NCBI RefSeq assembly: GCF_012911865.1
Contig: NZ_JAAXYH010000011.1
Location: 62,001-126,000, forward strand
Direction: 5' to 3'
Origin: Shewanella salipaludis
GTDB taxonomy: Bacteria > Pseudomonadota > Gammaproteobacteria > Enterobacterales > Shewanellaceae
DNA length: 64,000 bases
Positions 46,483-57,435 of the stretch are shown piece after piece. The notes under the pieces were generated by a model that had not been told where the DNA came from, searched no databases, and was given only the letters and a program-made list of their open reading frames with translations. The position numbers were made by a program, and so were the translations under genes. Positions within the stretch are counted from its first letter, which is position 1. Each line of letters starts with the position of its first letter.

Positions 46483-48306
46483 ATGGACCCATCTGCATTG
46501 GAAGTATCACAAGATCCGCTGTCACAGCGCCTGGCACAAGTATTTGGCTATCGCGCCTTCAGGGATGGCCAGCGGGAAGTGATAGAGAGGGTGTGCGCCG
46601 GCGAGGATTGTCTGGTGATCATGCCGACCGGTGGCGGCAAGAGCATGTGCTACCAGCTGCCGGCACTGCTGATGGAGGGCCTGACCCTGGTGGTTTCTCC
46701 CTTGATCTCCTTGATGAAAGATCAGGTCGACAGCCTGTTGCAGACAGGCGTTGCCGCGGCCTACCTCAACTCGTCCCAGCCGAGGGAGCAGAGTCTGGAG
46801 GTGCTCAGGCAGTTGAGGTTCGGTGAACTTAAGCTGCTGTATGTGTCGCCCGAACGCCTGTTGCGGCCCGACTTCATCGAGCGGCTGCAATCCCTGCCAT
46901 TGGCCATGTTCGCCATCGACGAGGCGCACTGCATCAGCCAGTGGGGCCATGACTTCAGGCCGGAATACGCCGCCCTGGGGCAGTTGAAACAGTATTTTCC
47001 CCATGTGCCCCTGATGGCCTTGACGGCCACGGCAGATCAGGCGACCCGCGCCAGTATCTGTGAGCGCCTGGGGATCACTCCCTACAGCCTGCTGGCCAGT
47101 TTCGATAGACCCAACATACGTTATACGGTCGCCGAGAAACTCAACGCCGCCAATCAACTCAGGCAGTTCATCACAGCGCAGAAGGGCAACAGCGGCATCA
47201 TATATTGCAGCAGCCGGCGCCGGGTCGATGAGGTGGCAGAGCGCTTGCGCCAACAAGGATTCAATGCCGGGGCTTATCATGCCGGCATGACCCAGGAAGA
47301 GCGCGCGACCGTCCAGGACGGCTTCCTCAAGGACAGACTCGACATAGTGGTGGCCACCGTCGCCTTCGGTATGGGCATCAACAAGTCCAACGTGCGTTAT
47401 GTGGTGCACTATGACATTCCCAAGAGCGTCGAAGCCTATTACCAGGAGACGGGCCGTGCCGGCCGCGATGGTTTGGACGCCGAGGCCTTCATGTTGTTCG
47501 ATCCGGCGGATATCGGCCGGGTCCGGCATCTTATCGAGCAGTCCGAACCCGGACCACAGCAGCAGGTCGAATTCCATAAGCTCAACAGCATGGCGGCGTT
47601 CGCCGAGGCACAGACCTGCCGGCGTCAGGTGTTGCTGCACTATTTCGATGAGAGCGCCCTCGAGCCTTGCGGTAACTGTGATATCTGCCTGGATCCGCCC
47701 AAGCGTTACGATGGCAGCCAGGATGCCCAGAAGGTGCTGTCCTGCATCTATCGCCTGGGGCAGCGTTTCGGCATCAACCATGTCATAGAAGTGCTCAGGG
47801 GCGCGAAGGCCGCGCCTGTGCTGGACAGGGGACATGACAAGTTGACGACCTGGGGAATAGGCAAGGACAAGAGTCATGAGTATTGGCTCAGTGTCATTCG
47901 CCAATTGATCCATTTGGGGCTGGCCAGCCAGGACATCAGCCGCGGCTCGGCGATCCGCTTGAATCCCGCCGCCAGACCCGTGCTCAGGGGCGAACTTGTG
48001 TTGATGTTGGCCGAGCCGAGAATTCAACTTATCACGGGCAAACGCAGGACGAGTCAGGCCAGGGTGCCACAGAACTACGATCGTAAGTTGTTTGCCAGGT
48101 TGAAATTACTGCGCCGGAACCTGGCGGAACAGCAAGATGTTCCTCCCTATCTGGTGTTCAACGACGCCACCCTGGCCGAAATGGCGGCCATGGTGCCGAC
48201 CAGCCCGGGGGAGATGTTGGCGGTCAATGGCGTGGGTGAGCGCAAGCTCAGTCGTTTCGGCGGTGAATTCCTCGACGAAATCAGTGCCTATCTGGCGGGG
48301 GAGTGA
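46483..48306 (+). CDS. recQ: ATP-dependent DNA helicase RecQ
   Basis: 607 residues, standard length. Walker A TGGGKSMCYQLP, DEAH box AIDEAHCISQWGHDFRPEY, motif VI QETGRAGRDG, zinc-binding cysteines (CRRQVLLHYF..CGNCDICLDPP), winged helix, and a C-terminal HRDC domain. It unwinds 3'-5' in recombination and fork repair. The ATG is 166 bp from the divergent yigI start. Confidence 0.96.
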   Translation: MDPSALEVSQDPLSQRLAQVFGYRAFRDGQREVIERVCAGEDCLVIMPTGGGKSMCYQLPALLMEGLTLVVSPLISLMKDQVDSLLQTGVAAAYLNSSQPREQSLEVLRQLRFGELKLLYVSPERLLRPDFIERLQSLPLAMFAIDEAHCISQWGHDFRPEYAALGQLKQYFPHVPLMALTATADQATRASICERLGITPYSLLASFDRPNIRYTVAEKLNAANQLRQFITAQKGNSGIIYCSSRRRVDEVAERLRQQGFNAGAYHAGMTQEERATVQDGFLKDRLDIVVATVAFGMGINKSNVRYVVHYDIPKSVEAYYQETGRAGRDGLDAEAFMLFDPADIGRVRHLIEQSEPGPQQQVEFHKLNSMAAFAEAQTCRRQVLLHYFDESALEPCGNCDICLDPPKRYDGSQDAQKVLSCIYRLGQRFGINHVIEVLRGAKAAPVLDRGHDKLTTWGIGKDKSHEYWLSVIRQLIHLGLASQDISRGSAIRLNPAARPVLRGELVLMLAEPRIQLITGKRRTSQARVPQNYDRKLFARLKLLRRNLAEQQDVPPYLVFNDATLAEMAAMVPTSPGEMLAVNGVGERKLSRFGGEFLDEISAYLAGE

Positions 48307-48332
48307 GGCCGGAAACGGCACTTGCGCCCCTG

Positions 48333-50099
48333 CTATTGGGCTTGTGGTGTTGACGCCGGCGACTCTGTGGCTTTGACCTGACCCAAGTGACTGATGTTGG
48401 CCCGTTTTATCAGCGAAGCCAAGGTATCGAAATGTTGCAGTGTCGCCAGCCCCAGATTGACCTTGAAACCCGCCTGCCAGGGCTGAATACAGTCGACGAG
48501 CTGCTCCATCACACGTTTGGCACCGACGGCGGAGGTATGGGGCAAGATGATCACCAACTCATCCATCGAATAGCGTATCAGTTTGTCCTGCTCCCTGAGT
48601 CTTTGTTCCATCTGTGACTGCAGAGGCGACAGATCGACCTGGCGTACGTGGCTGGTGTTGAACAACAAGAGCGACAATGGCGTGTTGCCCCGTTTGGCGC
48701 CACTGAGCATGGCATCCAATTCCTGTGTCATGGAACCTGACTCTTGCACGCCGTGATTGCCGGCTTGATGCCTGTGCTTACGGTAGATCAGGTACCAGAC
48801 GCAGACGCACAGCAGGACCAGGGTGGCGGCTATCAGGGCCAAGTAGAACCCCTTGAAGGCAAACAGGGTGTTGCCGGCGTCGGGTTGCGAGACCAGTTGC
48901 AGGGACTCCTGCTGATTCAGCCTGGCCTTGAACTGAATGAAGCGGGCATCGTTGAGTGTTTGATCTGCCTGTTCCTTGGCTTGATAGCGTTTGAGTGAGT
49001 AGGCATAGGCCAACTTGAAGTTGGCCTGGGCCGCGTAGTGTTGGCTCACTATGGCGTAAAATTCCTCCAGGTCACTGTATTGCCCAAGCTCTATGCCCTG
49101 GCTTATCGCTTGCTCTATGAGTTCCATTGCGGCGCCGTCCTTGCCCTTGGCAAAGAGGATCTGCGCCAGAAGGCGCTTGGCCCGCATGGTGGCAATTAAT
49201 TTTCTCTGTGCCTCGAAGGTGTGCAGGCTGAGTCGGATCAACTCCTCGGCACTGTCCAGCCGGCCGCGTTTGAAGTCGATCGAGGCTATGATGCCATAGC
49301 TGAAGGCCAGTTCCAGTGGTGAGGCAATTTCCGGTTGCAGGGCCTTGGCTTGCTTGAGCAAGTTGTCGCTGGTCTGGGTGTCGCCATTGACCAGAGTCAC
49401 CATGGCGGCATTGATCAACAAGGTTTGCAGAACTTTGCCTTTGGCCTCGTCGGATTGCAGCCCCAGGTTGGCATAATACACTGCCTGCTGCAGATCGCCG
49501 CTGGCGTAGAGTAAATTGCTCATGGCGGCGTAGAGATAGGCCTGTGGTGGCCAGCTCCAGTCGTTGATCTGGGTGTGAATGTCGGGGTAGATGTCCAGTG
49601 CCAGGCGTAAATCTTCGATGGCCGAGGTGAAATTTTCTGTGTCCGTATCCAGCTGGCCCCTGAGACGCAGCGCATCGACCAGTGCCTGGGGTTGCTGGTA
49701 GCGCTTGGCCAGGAGCACGGCCGAATCCAACAAGGGCAGTGCCAGCTTGAGCATGTTGTAATTGGTATAGGCATCTGCCTGACAGGTGAGGAAATAGGGC
49801 CTGGCCCTATCCAGTTTCAGTTGCTTGGCCTTGGCATCCCCCAGCTGTGCCAGGTTGAGGGCGGCCTCATTCTCACCCAGTTGCAATAGATTGAAACATT
49901 TCAACAGGCTGAGGCGCAGGCGTTCAATCTCAGGAGTGCCGGGTTTATCCAGTTGTTTTTCCAGTTGGTTTATTTGTTCCATGGCCTGGGTCGGATACTG
50001 GTACATCAAGAGATTCAGCTTATCCATCTGCTCCATGGCCCCCGCCGCGAGCGGTGTCAGCCAGATCAGCAGACTCAGAACCATGACACGAAAATCCAT
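48333..50099 (-). CDS. Periplasmic TPR protein with degenerate GGDEF domain
   Basis: 588 residues. A signal peptide (MDFRVMVLSLLIWLTPLAAGA) leads to a periplasmic TPR-like helical region (30-400), a membrane segment near 418-438 (GFYLALIAATLVLLCVCVWYL, 20 or so residues) and a C-terminal domain that follows a GGDEF pattern. That domain has LLLFNTSHVRQVDLSPL for the substrate helix and LIRYSMDELVIILP in place of R(Y/L)GGDEF. The two glycines are lost, so cyclase activity is unlikely. It may act as a GTP or c-di-GMP sensor or scaffold. Convergent with recQ. Confidence 0.8.
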   Translation of the reverse strand: MDFRVMVLSLLIWLTPLAAGAMEQMDKLNLLMYQYPTQAMEQINQLEKQLDKPGTPEIERLRLSLLKCFNLLQLGENEAALNLAQLGDAKAKQLKLDRARPYFLTCQADAYTNYNMLKLALPLLDSAVLLAKRYQQPQALVDALRLRGQLDTDTENFTSAIEDLRLALDIYPDIHTQINDWSWPPQAYLYAAMSNLLYASGDLQQAVYYANLGLQSDEAKGKVLQTLLINAAMVTLVNGDTQTSDNLLKQAKALQPEIASPLELAFSYGIIASIDFKRGRLDSAEELIRLSLHTFEAQRKLIATMRAKRLLAQILFAKGKDGAAMELIEQAISQGIELGQYSDLEEFYAIVSQHYAAQANFKLAYAYSLKRYQAKEQADQTLNDARFIQFKARLNQQESLQLVSQPDAGNTLFAFKGFYLALIAATLVLLCVCVWYLIYRKHRHQAGNHGVQESGSMTQELDAMLSGAKRGNTPLSLLLFNTSHVRQVDLSPLQSQMEQRLREQDKLIRYSMDELVIILPHTSAVGAKRVMEQLVDCIQPWQAGFKVNLGLATLQHFDTLASLIKRANISHLGQVKATESPASTPQAQ

Positions 50100-50341
50100 T
50101 TAATGCTCCGATAGTGCGCGAGTGGGGATCCCAGAATAAACCGGGCGCCAGTATACCCAGTTTTCTATGCTAAGTTGCATAAAAATCTTATGCTATGAGC
50201 CGCTTATCCCCATGATGTCTCTTGGGCCGACCCGAACGCCCTGGCTGTTGCGACAGCTCATCTGGTCTTCGCCCGGGGGGAGTTGGACTGTTTTCGCCGG
50301 GTTCTGACTGGTCTAATGTGTTGAACATGAAAAATTCGGGG

Positions 50342-50370
50342 TTGACACCCATGGCGCCACACGTTAAATA
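50342..50370 (+). promoter_or_regulatory. Sigma-70 promoter of the leu operon
   Basis: TTGACA, 17-base spacer, TAAATA, placing the transcript start near 50377, about 55 bases before the leader peptide. Confidence 0.65.
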
Positions 50371-50431
50371 TTAACCAGTTCAAAATACTGACACAGAATA
50401 AAAATCTACATTTGGTGAATAGAAAATTCCA

Positions 50432-50500
50432 ATGAACAATATCAGCCTGACACTCGACCTCCTCATTCTCTCTCTCGCAGATACTGCGCGGAGGTCTTAG
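50432..50500 (+). CDS. leuL: leu operon leader peptide
   Basis: A 22-codon frame reads M N N I S L T L D L L I L S L A D T A R R S. It has six Leu codons, five of them CTC and one CTG, plus two Ile codons, between the operon promoter and a strong attenuator. Such a leucine-rich leader is used to stall ribosomes at low charged tRNA-Leu and permit antitermination. The sequence differs from E. coli LeuL, but place and composition are the same. It is too short for standard gene finding. Confidence 0.88.
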   Translation: MNNISLTLDLLILSLADTARRS

Positions 50501-50533
50501 TGTTGCACGCTCGATAAATAGGCAAGCATTCAC

Positions 50534-50566
50534 AAACCCCGCGCTAACAGTCGCGGGGTTTTTTGT
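50534..50566 (+). terminator. leu attenuator terminator
   Basis: Perfect stem AACCCCGCG/CGCGGGGTT followed by six Ts and TGTTTT. An alternative pairing of GCGCGG (50486-50491, in the leader) with CCGCGC (50539-50544) would break this stem and is a candidate antiterminator. Confidence 0.87.
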
Positions 50567-50623
50567 TTTCAGGTGCGGGTAAAGCTGCAATCAACGGAGG
50601 ATGACCTCCTATGGAGAAGCGAG

Positions 50624-52192
50624 ATGTCTGACAGGGTAATCATATTTGACACCACCTTACGCGATGGCGAACAGGCGCTGGCCGCCAGCTTGACGGTCAA
50701 GGAAAAGCTGCAAATTGCGCTGGCACTCGAGCGTCTCGGCGTGGACGTGATGGAGGTGGGTTTCCCTGTGTCTTCGCCGGGGGATTTCGAGTCGGTGCAG
50801 ACCATAGCCCGCACCATCAAGCAGAGCCGGGTATGCGCCTTGGCCAGGGCACTGGAGAAAGACATAGATGCGGCGGCCCAGGCGCTGTCGGTGGCGGAGC
50901 AGTTCCGCATTCATACCTTCATCTCGACCTCGACCATACATGTCGAGAGCAAGTTGAAGCGCTCCTTCGAGCAAGTGTTGGACATGGCGGTCGGGGCGGT
51001 GAAATATGCCCGTCGCTTCACCGACGATGTGGAGTTCTCCTGTGAGGATGCCGGCCGTACCCCGATAGACAACCTATGCCGCATGGTGGAGGCGGCCATC
51101 GCCGCCGGTGCCCGCACCATCAATATCCCGGATACCGTAGGTTATACGGTGCCGAGCGAATTCGGTGGCATCATACGGACGCTGTTCAACCGGGTTCCCA
51201 ACATAGATCAGGCGATCATCTCGGTGCATTGCCATGACGATCTGGGGATGTCGGTGGCCAACTCGATCACCGCTGTGGAGCAAGGAGCCAGACAGATTGA
51301 ATGTACCGTCAATGGCATAGGCGAGCGCGCCGGCAACTGCTCGCTGGAAGAAATTGCCATGATATTGGCGACCCGCAAGAGTTTGTTGGGAGTGGAAACC
51401 GGCATCAGGGCCAAGGAGATCCACCGCACCTCCAATTTGGTCAGCCAGTTATGCAACATGCCGGTGCAGGCCAACAAGGCGATCGTCGGGGCCAATGCCT
51501 TCACCCACTCCTCGGGCATTCATCAGGATGGTATGTTAAAGGCACAAAATACCTATGAAATCATGACCCCGGAAAGCATTGGTCTGAATCGTAACAACCT
51601 GAACATGACCTCACGCTCGGGCCGCCATGTGATCAAACACCGTATGGAGGAAATGGGCTACAGCGAGCGCGACTACGACATGGACCTCTTGTACCAGGCC
51701 TTCCTCAAGCTGGCGGACAAGAAGGGACAAGTGTTCGATTATGACCTGGAGGCCTTGGCCTTCATGGAGGCCCAGGCGGAGACGGACGCTCATTACCAAC
51801 TGCAACAGCTGGTGGTGCAGTCAGACTCCACCGAAGGCGTAGCGACGGCGACCGTGCGCATAGCGATAGATGGTGAATCGAAAACCGAGGCTGCCACGGG
51901 CAATGGCCCGGTCGATGCCGCCTACAACGCGATAGCGCGGGCAACGGCCCACAAGGTCAATATCTCTAGCTATAAGCTGGGGGCCAAGGGCGAAGGTCAG
52001 AATGCCCTGGGGCAGGTGGACATCACGGCCAATTATCATGGGCAGAACTTCCACGGCCTGGGGCTGGCGACCGATGTGGTTGAAGCCTCGGCCCAGGCAT
52101 TGGTGCATGTGATGAACCTGATCCGCCGTGCCGACAGGGTCGCGGATTGCAAGCAGCGGATGCAGCAGAGCAAAGAGCTGGGCAGCGTTTAA
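50624..52192 (+). CDS. leuA: 2-isopropylmalate synthase
   Basis: 522 residues from [22 protein letters not shown] lies 8 bases upstream, and the earlier in-frame start at 50573 would overlap the attenuator. Catalytic TIM barrel with [24 protein letters not shown] metal ligands and [12 protein letters not shown], followed by the C-terminal LeuA allosteric domain ([12 protein letters not shown].., [11 protein letters not shown]) for leucine feedback. First gene of leuABCD. Confidence 0.96.
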   Translation: MSDRVIIFDTTLRDGEQALAASLTVKEKLQIALALERLGVDVMEVGFPVSSPGDFESVQTIARTIKQSRVCALARALEKDIDAAAQALSVAEQFRIHTFISTSTIHVESKLKRSFEQVLDMAVGAVKYARRFTDDVEFSCEDAGRTPIDNLCRMVEAAIAAGARTINIPDTVGYTVPSEFGGIIRTLFNRVPNIDQAIISVHCHDDLGMSVANSITAVEQGARQIECTVNGIGERAGNCSLEEIAMILATRKSLLGVETGIRAKEIHRTSNLVSQLCNMPVQANKAIVGANAFTHSSGIHQDGMLKAQNTYEIMTPESIGLNRNNLNMTSRSGRHVIKHRMEEMGYSERDYDMDLLYQAFLKLADKKGQVFDYDLEALAFMEAQAETDAHYQLQQLVVQSDSTEGVATATVRIAIDGESKTEAATGNGPVDAAYNAIARATAHKVNISSYKLGAKGEGQNALGQVDITANYHGQNFHGLGLATDVVEASAQALVHVMNLIRRADRVADCKQRMQQSKELGSV

Positions 52193-52240
52193 CGTCTCGC
52201 AACGACGGGTGTCGATTGCCGATAGCATTCAGAAAAATAA

Positions 52241-53349
<1,109 letters not shown>

Positions 53350-53350
<1 letters not shown>

Positions 53351-54762
53351 TGTCTCAGTCGGTAGCAAAAACCTTATATCAGAAAGTGTGGGACAGTCAT
53401 CTGCTGGCGAGCCCGGAGGGCGAGGCGCCCATCATCTATGTCGACCGGCATCTGGTGCATGAGGTGACTTCGCCTCAGGCCTTCAGTGGCCTGCGGACCG
53501 CGGGCCGCAAGTTGCGCGCGCCAAACAAGACGTTCGCCACCATGGATCACAATACCTCGACCCGCAGTGCCAGCCTGACGGCCCTGAGCCCCATGGCCCG
53601 CACCCAGGTGGAGACCCTGGCCCGGAACTGCGAAGAATTCGGCGTGCGCCTGTACGATATTCACCATCCCAATCAGGGCATAGTACATGTCATAGGCCCA
53701 GAACTTGGCATCACGTTGCCAGGGACCGTCATCGTCTGTGGGGATTCCCATACTGCGACCCATGGTGCCTTCGGCGCCTTGGCCTTCGGCATAGGCACCT
53801 CGGAAGTCGAGCATGTGCTGGCGACCCAGACCATGAGGCAATTGCCGGCCAAGACGATGAAGATCGAGGTGCGCGGCAAGGTGGCCGAGGGTGTGACAGC
53901 GAAAGACATAGTCCTGGCCATCATAGGCAAGATAGGCATGGATGGCGGTACTGGCTATGTGGTCGAGTTCTGCGGCGAAGCCATAGCGGCGCTGTCGATG
54001 GAAGGACGCATGACAGTGTGTAACATGGCGATCGAGATGGGGGCCAAGGCGGGCATGGTGGCGCCGGATCAGATCACCTTCGATTATTTGGCCGGACGTG
54101 AGTTTGCCCCCAAGGGCGAGGCCTGGACCCAGGCCTTGGCGGCCTGGAGCGAGCTGAAAAGCGACGCCGATGCCATATTCGATGCCAGCGTCATCCTCGA
54201 CGCCGCCGACATTGCGCCGCAGCTGACCTGGGGCACCAACCCTGGGCAAGTGGTGGCCATAGACAAGGCTGTGCCCAATCCCGAGGCCGAACCCAATGCC
54301 GCTATCCGTGCCAGCATGGAGAAGGCGCTGGAGTACATAGGGCTGACGGCCGGCACCAAGATGACAGAGGTCAGCATCAACAAGGTCTTCATTGGCTCCT
54401 GTACCAACTCGCGCATCGAAGATCTGCGCAGCGCCGCCTTTCATGCCAAGGGCCGTAAGGTCGCCGCCGGCGTGGTGGCCATAGTAGTGCCTGGCTCGGG
54501 TCAGGTGAAGCTGCAGGCCGAAGCCGAGGGCTTGGATAAGATCTTCATCGAGGCAGGTTTCGAATGGCGGCTGCCGGGCTGCTCCATGTGTCTGGCGATG
54601 AACGACGACAGGCTGGAGGCCGGTGATCGCTGCGCCTCGACCAGCAACCGAAACTTCGAGGGTCGTCAGGGGCGTGGCAGCCGGACTCACCTGGTGAGTC
54701 CGGCCATGGCCGCCGCCGCTGCAGTGGCCGGCCATTTCGTCGATATTCGCAAGCCTTACTAG
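53350..54762 (+). CDS. leuC: 3-isopropylmalate dehydratase large subunit
   Basis: 470 residues. Aconitase fold with [14 protein letters not shown], three Fe-S cysteines ([15 protein letters not shown] and GCSMCLAMN) and [14 protein letters not shown]. It works with LeuD. A long antisense frame across it is a shadow. Confidence 0.96.
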
Positions 54763-54771
54763 GAGTACCCA

Positions 54772-55377
54772 ATGCAAGCATTCACTGAACATACCGGCTT
54801 GGCCGTGGTGATCGACAGCACCAACATAGATACGGATCAGATCATTCCCAAGCAGTTCCTGTCCAAGGTCACCCGCGATGGCTTCGGCGTGCATCTGTTT
54901 CACGATTGGCGTTATCTGGATGAGGCGGGTTTACAGCCAAACCCCGAGTTTTCCCTCAATCAGCCGAGATACCAGGGGGCCTCGGTGCTGGTGGCCCAAG
55001 AGAACTTCGGCTGTGGCTCCAGTCGGGAACATGCGCCTTGGGCGCTGGCGGACTTTGGCTTGCGGGTCATAATAGCGCCGAGCTTCGCCGATATTTTCTA
55101 TGGCAACTCGATCAACAACGGCCTGTTGCCCGTGGTGCTCACCCATGCCCAGGTACAGCAGCTGATCGACGAAGTGACAGCCAACGAGGGGGCCAGAATA
55201 GGCGTCGATCTGCAGGCGCTCAAGGTGACAGCCCCCTCGGGGGCGGTATTCGACTTCAGCCTGGCGGCATCGGCGCGGCATAAGCTGCTCAATGGCTTGG
55301 ATGCCATAGGCCTGACCCTGTCCCATGAGGCGAGCATCAGGGAGTATGAGGCCGGCATTCCCGCCTGGCGGGCCTAA
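54772..55377 (+). CDS. leuD: 3-isopropylmalate dehydratase small subunit
   Basis: 201 residues. Swivel domain with [27 protein letters not shown] and [16 protein letters not shown]. Starts 9 bp after leuC with AGGAG upstream. Last gene of the operon; no clear terminator follows. Confidence 0.96.
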   Translation: MQAFTEHTGLAVVIDSTNIDTDQIIPKQFLSKVTRDGFGVHLFHDWRYLDEAGLQPNPEFSLNQPRYQGASVLVAQENFGCGSSREHAPWALADFGLRVIIAPSFADIFYGNSINNGLLPVVLTHAQVQQLIDEVTANEGARIGVDLQALKVTAPSGAVFDFSLAASARHKLLNGLDAIGLTLSHEASIREYEAGIPAWRA

Positions 55378-55864
55378 GGCCCTGTCTCATTCCCGGCTGG
55401 CGTTTGTGCCTGAGACCGGCATAGACGCCTGGGCTAAACCACCAGCGCAGCTTGTTCACGTGGTTTTCGCGTGGTTTTTATGCCTGCGCAGGTGAGTTCA
55501 TCCGGTGTCGATAAAGCTTAGGTTTAGGGGCTTAACCGGCTCACTTGCGCTCTTCAGGTTGCCGCATCCGCGATGGCCACCCGGATTGGGCACGCCGGCG
55601 CCGAGCTGACTTCCATCAGTCCGGTGCCGGCGGCTCATTCATCCTCTGCATTGCCTTTCACTCTCTCCCTCTGCACTTTCTCTTGCGCTTTTCTTCAGTG
55701 CCATACGCCACGCCCTGGTATTGCCGGGTTTTTGAGCGCCTCTTTTCTGCTCGGTTGCAAACGGGCGCCGTATGAGTACACTGCCTGCTACCGGAATGGA
55801 GTTATTACTCTATTTTTACAACTCGACTCAGTGATAAGCACACAAAAAAACACAGAGAATAACA
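55378..55864. other. Intergenic region between leuD and fadL-like gene
   Basis: About 490 bp. Short plus-strand frames here are Ser/Arg/Leu-rich and show no family features. The part near 55800-55860 is AT-rich and is presumably the promoter and leader of the fadL-like gene. Confidence 0.4.
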
Positions 55865-57217
55865 ATGAAACAACGTTACATCAGTTTGGCCGTGAGTGCG
55901 GTTATGTTGGGAGCCATGGCTCAAGTGCAGGCGGCAGGATTTCAGTTGGCCGAGTATTCGGCGACGGGTTTGGGGCGCGCCTTTGCCGGCGAAGCCGCGA
56001 TGGCGGACAATGCCAGTGCCCAGGCACGCAATCCGGCGATGCTGAGTTTGCTCCCAGGACGCAATCTTTCCGTCGGTGGCATCTATGTGATGCCGGACGT
56101 CGATGTGAAGGGTGAGCTTGCCTTGAGCTCTCCCTTGTTGGGCTCACAGCCTATGGCGATGGATGCCGACGCCGTCGATGTCGCGGACAATGCCTTGGTG
56201 CCTAACTTCTATTACTCGAATCAACTCGACGATCACTGGACCTGGGGCCTGGCGATAAACTCCAATTATGGCCTGGAGACCAAAGTTGCGGCGACACACC
56301 CGACGGCGATCTTCGGCAACCACACCTCGGTCACCACGGTCGAGTTCAACCCTAACCTGGCCTATCGGTTCAACGATGCCTTGACCCTGGGTGCCGGTGT
56401 GCGCCTGGTCTATGGCGACGGCAAGATCAGTGCCTCGGCTCCCGGCTGGATAGGTGCCATCAAGGCAAATCCTTATGTGCCGGCCCAGATTGCCGCGCGC
56501 TTACCCGCCGCCGGCACCAGCCTCAAGGGCATGGAAGGTGATGACGTGGGCTATGGTTGGCAGTTGGGTGCCAGCTGGCAGATAGATGCGGCCAACCGTT
56601 TGGGCTTCGCCTATCACAGCAGCATTGAGCTGGAGCTGGATGGCCAGGCTTCAGGTTTGCTCTATACGGGTGGTCAGGACCTGGAGATCTCGGGTTACCT
56701 GCCGCTGGAGTTGCCTGCCTTCGCCGAGCTGGCGTCTTACCATGAGCTGACGAATGACTGGGCCATGCATGCCAGCGTCAACTGGACTCAGTGGAGCGTG
56801 TTCGAACAGCTGGTGGCCTATTTCCCGGGTGAGGTTAAGCCCATGGATGGCCTGGAGTCGGATCTGGTGAAAGAGGAAAACTTCAAGGATAACTGGCGCT
56901 TCGCTTTGGGTACGACTTACCAATTGGATAAGGCCTGGCTGCTGCGTGCCGGCATGGCGTTGGACAAGACGGCCGTGGATGATGAATATCGCACCATCAC
57001 CATCCCGGATTCGGACCGTTTATGGTTCAGTGTTGGCGCAGCTTATCAGGCGACGGCCAACCTGACTCTGGATCTGGCGCTGACTTACATCAAGGCCCAT
57101 GGCGATGCGTCAATTAACGAATCCCAGGATCTGCTGGGGCTGGCCAATGTCAGCTTCAACGGTGAGGCCGGCGGTAACGTCTGGCTTGCCGGTTTGCAGT
57201 TGAGCTACAAGATGTAA
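55865..57217 (+). CDS. fadL: FadL-type outer membrane long-chain fatty acid transporter
   Basis: 450 residues. The signal peptide ends QVQA, followed by AGFQLAEYSATGLGRAFAGEAAMADNASAQARNPA (first 19 residues or so are the FadL N-terminal plug with NPA motif). The beta-barrel has PTAIFGN, GAGVRLVYGDGKI and WTQWSVFEQ, and ends in LQLSYKM. Such proteins let long-chain fatty acids or other hydrophobic compounds pass the outer membrane. Monocistronic. Confidence 0.92.
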   Translation: MKQRYISLAVSAVMLGAMAQVQAAGFQLAEYSATGLGRAFAGEAAMADNASAQARNPAMLSLLPGRNLSVGGIYVMPDVDVKGELALSSPLLGSQPMAMDADAVDVADNALVPNFYYSNQLDDHWTWGLAINSNYGLETKVAATHPTAIFGNHTSVTTVEFNPNLAYRFNDALTLGAGVRLVYGDGKISASAPGWIGAIKANPYVPAQIAARLPAAGTSLKGMEGDDVGYGWQLGASWQIDAANRLGFAYHSSIELELDGQASGLLYTGGQDLEISGYLPLELPAFAELASYHELTNDWAMHASVNWTQWSVFEQLVAYFPGEVKPMDGLESDLVKEENFKDNWRFALGTTYQLDKAWLLRAGMALDKTAVDDEYRTITIPDSDRLWFSVGAAYQATANLTLDLALTYIKAHGDASINESQDLLGLANVSFNGEAGGNVWLAGLQLSYKM

Positions 57218-57247
57218 ATGGCCGCATACTGAGGCTGTATTAATATT

Positions 57248-57279
57248 AAGCCCAGCAATTGCTGGGCTTTTTTGTTTTT
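57248..57279 (+). terminator. Terminator of the fadL-like gene
   Basis: Stem AAGCCCAGC/GCTGGGCTT with an AATT loop and six Ts, 31 bp after the stop. Confidence 0.9.
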
Positions 57280-57435
57280 CAGTTACTGTGTTTGTTGGCC
57301 ATTATTGTATAGTCATGGCTCGGATGTGGCGGCGAACGGGCTCGAGCCCGGCCTGGGGGCCGTCGTTGCTTGGCCCTGCTGCTCGTCAGCCCGGCAGTTG
57401 CAAGCACAAGAGAAAGAGTCATAAGGAAAGTCATA

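Noticed and set aside
53374-54903. 509-codon minus-strand frame over leuC
   Set aside because: Fully antisense to leuC, His/Gly-rich shadow without start signal.
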